Of a stretch of DNA of 64,000 nucleotides, positions 61,921-64,000 are shown piece by piece; positions within the stretch are counted from its first letter, which is position 1; each line of letters begins with the position of its first letter. This DNA comes from Actinoplanes sp. N902-109. GTDB taxonomy: Bacteria > Actinomycetota > Actinomycetes > Mycobacteriales > Micromonosporaceae. The stretch is taken from positions 5,953,501-6,017,500 of the forward strand of contig NC_021191.1 in NCBI RefSeq assembly GCF_000389965.1. Reading direction: 5' to 3'. The position numbers were made by a program, and so were the translations under genes. Below the pieces are notes generated by a model. That model saw only the letters and a program-made list of their open reading frames with translations, was not told the origin of the DNA and made no database searches.

Positions 61921-62738
61921 ACGCTCGCTGCGGTGCGGCGGGTCGGCCAGGCCTCGGTCACGGCCCTTTCCCCGTACGCGTCGAGCCGGGCGAGCTCCGC
62001 CGGGGTGAGCACCGCCGCCATCGCCTCGGCCCAGGTGGGCGCCAGCGGGTTGGGGGCGGTGTTCTTCAGCGCCTGCCAGTCCCCGATCGGCGGGCCGGGC
62101 ACGTCGACCTCGGCCCGGTAGTCCATCGCCACCGCGGTGAAACCGGCGTCGCGGACCGCCCGCAGCAGGTCCCGCTCGTCGAAACCGGTCATCGCCGGGA
62201 TCCGGGGGTACGCACCCCGCACCCGCTCGGCGAGCGCCGCAACCGGCCCGGGGTCGAGGCCGAGCAGGGTGGGCGTACCGGGGAAGGAGTTGATCGGCTC
62301 GAAGACGGACAGCCGCCCGCCGGGCCGCAGCACCCGCCGGAATTCCGCGAAGGCCGCGGCCTTGTCGTCCACATAGATGAGCACCGAGCGGGTGACGACG
62401 ACGTCCACGGAGGCGTCCGGGACGGCACCCAGGTCGTCGGCGGCGGCCCGCACGAAGGAACAGCGCGGGTCGCCGCCGGTGCTCGCCGCGCACTGCCGCA
62501 GCAGGTCGTCGGAGATGTCGCTGAAGACGACCCGGCCGGTGCCGCCGACCCGGTCGAGCGCACCGAGCGCGAGCAGCCCGGTGCCGGTGCCGACGTCCAG
62601 CACGGTGTCCCCGGTGGCGATCCGCGCCCGGTCGAGCACGCCGTCGCGGAAGGCCAGCAACTGCGGCGCGAAATACTGCCGGATGTGCTCGTCCCCGCCG
62701 TCGCGGCGGCGCAGCAACCAGGTCGCCCACTCGTCCAC
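61896..62738 (-). CDS. Class I SAM-dependent methyltransferase
   Basis: 280 residues from GTG 62738 with GGTGAC upstream. Motif I DTVLDVGTGTGLLALGA, motif II VVFSDISDDLLRQCAAS, motif III SFVRAAADDLG, motif IV ASVDVVVTRSVLIYVDD and post-motif LRPGGRLSVFEPINSFPG are all intact. It is UbiE/Methyltransf_11-like, probably a small-molecule methyltransferase; substrate unknown. It is 20 bp downstream of the small-subunit gene on the same strand, so it could share the transporter transcript. Confidence 0.9.
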   Translation of the reverse strand: MDEWATWLLRRRDGGDEHIRQYFAPQLLAFRDGVLDRARIATGDTVLDVGTGTGLLALGALDRVGGTGRVVFSDISDDLLRQCAASTGGDPRCSFVRAAADDLGAVPDASVDVVVTRSVLIYVDDKAAAFAEFRRVLRPGGRLSVFEPINSFPGTPTLLGLDPGPVAALAERVRGAYPRIPAMTGFDERDLLRAVRDAGFTAVAMDYRAEVDVPGPPIGDWQALKNTAPNPLAPTWAEAMAAVLTPAELARLDAYGERAVTEAWPTRRTAASVYLSAESP

Positions 62739-62758
62739 CGGGTCACCGTACCGGTTGC

Positions 62759-62866
62759 TCAGAACAACTTGGCCGCAGTGATGCCGGTCTCTATCACGCC
62801 GTACCCGAGCAGCACGGTGACCAGGGCCCAGGACAGCACCAGCCGGACGGTCGAGGTCTGCTTCAT
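62759..62866 (-). CDS. MFS transporter small subunit (35-residue membrane peptide)
   Basis: A 35-residue single-span peptide; ATG 62866 overlaps the transporter stop (ATGA) and AAGGAGAC lies 6 nt upstream, an excellent ribosome site. Sequence: a short basic start (KQTSTVRL), then VLSWALVTVLLGYGVIETGI as a membrane helix and a Lys-containing end. Position, size and overlap match the small proteins found after OFA-type MFS genes in actinobacteria. Role presumably stabilising the large subunit. Confidence 0.8.
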   Translation of the reverse strand: MKQTSTVRLVLSWALVTVLLGYGVIETGITAAKLF

Positions 62867-64000
62867 GCCACTGTCTCCTTCTCCGGCGCCGGGGCCGGCT
62901 CGTGGTAGCGCTCGGGCACCGCCTGCACCAGCAGGTTCGCGATGAAGCCGACGGCGAGCACCCCGACCATCGTGTAGAGCGCCGGCTGGTAGGCCGACGC
63001 GGTGAGCGTGCCCGGCTTGCCCTGCGCGTCCAGGAAGCCGTTGACGATCAGCGGGCCGGCCACGCCCGCCGCGGACCAGGCGGTGAGCAGCCGCCCGTGG
63101 ATCGCGCCGACCTGGAAGGTGCCGAACATGTCGCGCAGGTACGCCGGGATGGTGGCGAACCCGCCGCCGTAGAAGGACAGGATCACCCCGGCCAGCAGCA
63201 CGAACACCGCCACCACGGAGTCGCCGATCGAGGCCAGCAGGGCGTACAGGATCATGCCGACGCCCAGATAGACCAGATAGATCCGCTTGCGCCCGATGAG
63301 GTCCGAGGTGGTCGACCAGAGGAACCGGCCGGCCATGTTGAACAGCGAGAGCACCCCGACGAAGCCCGCCGCGGTAGCCACCGCGACCTCGCTCCTGCCG
63401 TCGCCGCCGCGGAAGAAGTCCTGGATCATCGGGCTGGCCTGCTCCAGGATGCCGATGCCCGCGGTGACGTTGCAGAACAGCACGATCCACAACAGCCAGA
63501 ACGTGCGCGTCTTGATCGCGTTGGCCGCCGACACGCTGGCCGTGGTGACCAGCGGCTTCGCTGTGACGGTGGCCGGGTCGAAGCCCTCGGGCCGCCAGCC
63601 GTCGGCGGGCACCCGCATGGTGACGACGCCGAACATCATGACGACGAAGTAGCCGAGGCCCAGGGTCAGGAACAGCGCCACCAGCGCGCCCCCGTTCGCC
63701 GTCGACGTCGCCACGTCGGGGTCGTAGCCCGGGTCGTACGCGGACAGCAGCTGCCGCGACAGCGGGCTGGCGATCAGCGCGCCGCCGCCGAAGCCCATGA
63801 TCGCCAGGCCGGTGGCCAGGCCGGGCCGGTCCGGGAACCACTTGATCAGCGTGGACACCGGCGAGATGTAGCCGATGCCCAGCCCGATGCCGCCGATCAC
63901 GCCGTAGCCGAGGTAGACCAGCCACAACTGCTCGGTGGCGATGCCCAGCGCCCCGACCAGGAAGCCGGCCGCCCAGAAGCACGCGGAGACGAACATGGCC
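62863..64000 (-). CDS. OFA-family MFS transporter (oxalate/formate antiporter-like), 5' end outside window
   Basis: The last 379 residues are present; the start lies beyond position 64000. At least nine membrane segments are visible. Family cues: YLGYGVIGGIGLGIGYISPVSTLIKWFPDRPGLATGLAIMGFGGGALI (the OFA-specific loop 4-5 region), then MAGRFLWSTTSDLIGRKR (MFS signature of the second half) and FYGGGFATIPAYLRDMFGTFQVGAIHG. It probably exchanges small organic anions. It is coupled to the 35-residue subunit by an ATGA overlap. Confidence 0.92.
   Translation of the reverse strand, partial: AMFVSACFWAAGFLVGALGIATEQLWLVYLGYGVIGGIGLGIGYISPVSTLIKWFPDRPGLATGLAIMGFGGGALIASPLSRQLLSAYDPGYDPDVATSTANGGALVALFLTLGLGYFVVMMFGVVTMRVPADGWRPEGFDPATVTAKPLVTTASVSAANAIKTRTFWLLWIVLFCNVTAGIGILEQASPMIQDFFRGGDGRSEVAVATAAGFVGVLSLFNMAGRFLWSTTSDLIGRKRIYLVYLGVGMILYALLASIGDSVVAVFVLLAGVILSFYGGGFATIPAYLRDMFGTFQVGAIHGRLLTAWSAAGVAGPLIVNGFLDAQGKPGTLTASAYQPALYTMVGVLAVGFIANLLVQAVPERYHEPAPAPEKETVA

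Overview
The window is high-GC DNA (roughly 70% or more by eye) with strong G/C bias at third codon positions, many GTG starts, several probably leaderless starts, and a GlgE-type glucan cluster, a SigB/F/G-type sigma factor, a polyphosphate glucokinase and PASTA-less Ser/Thr kinases. Together these point to the chromosome of an actinobacterium. A Micromonosporaceae (Actinoplanes-like) host is my inference, not something the sequence proves. No rRNA, tRNA, CRISPR array, insertion sequence or prophage was seen.

Layout. 0-12.6 kb holds housekeeping and signalling genes: the start of HrpA helicase, a stand-alone receiver domain overlapping antisense with a CHASE/PAS histidine kinase, an SH3-glucosaminidase wall hydrolase, a PAP2 phosphatase coupled to a stress-type membrane protein, a sigma factor, a quinone-oxidoreductase-like enzyme, polyphosphate glucokinase and a PPOX-fold protein. 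12.7-20.9 kb is led by a spermidine-synthase-like protein and then the compact glgE-treS-mak-glgB operon (trehalose to maltose to maltose-1-phosphate to branched alpha-glucan). 21-27.2 kb carries a secreted alpha/beta hydrolase and, on the minus strand, a tight operon of a ThiG-like barrel protein, a trypsin-like protease and a STAND NTPase with TPRs. The protease and NTPase have similar small helical N-terminal domains. This is the best candidate in the window for a poorly described immunity or signalling system.

27.3-30.9 kb is a TetR/TetX-like monooxygenase pair with three tetO-like operators and a decayed MFS efflux gene. Two gene-free islands made of minisatellite-like tandem repeats (about 30.6-32.2 and 39.8-40.9 kb) bracket a block with a HEAT-repeat protein, two GNATs, a PP2C phosphatase, a LuxR ATPase regulator and tex. 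40.9-51.6 kb has an MMPL transporter with a perfect 20-bp inverted repeat upstream, a frameshifted membrane protein, a NarL-type two-component pair, DUF3626 and DUF2256/DUF3253 proteins, a second TetR/FAD-monooxygenase pair, a P-loop kinase, a lipoprotein and a DUF2332 protein.

51.6-60.3 kb encodes two paralogous transmembrane Ser/Thr kinases, a NuoF-like flavo-iron-sulfur protein translationally coupled to a membrane cytochrome b with a very long Arg/Asp/Glu tail, and a secreted, membrane-anchored protein. 60.4-64 kb has a GNAT, a VOC protein divergent from a MarR regulator with two perfect operators, a methyltransferase, and an OFA-type MFS transporter (cut by the window edge) followed by its 35-residue small subunit.

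Regulatory architecture is unusually readable here. Divergent regulator/enzyme pairs carry visible palindromes at 28.1, 36.2, 43.1, 47.7 and 61.4 kb, and strong hairpins separate convergent or tandem genes at 5.8, 8.6, 22.4, 40.0 and 60.4 kb.
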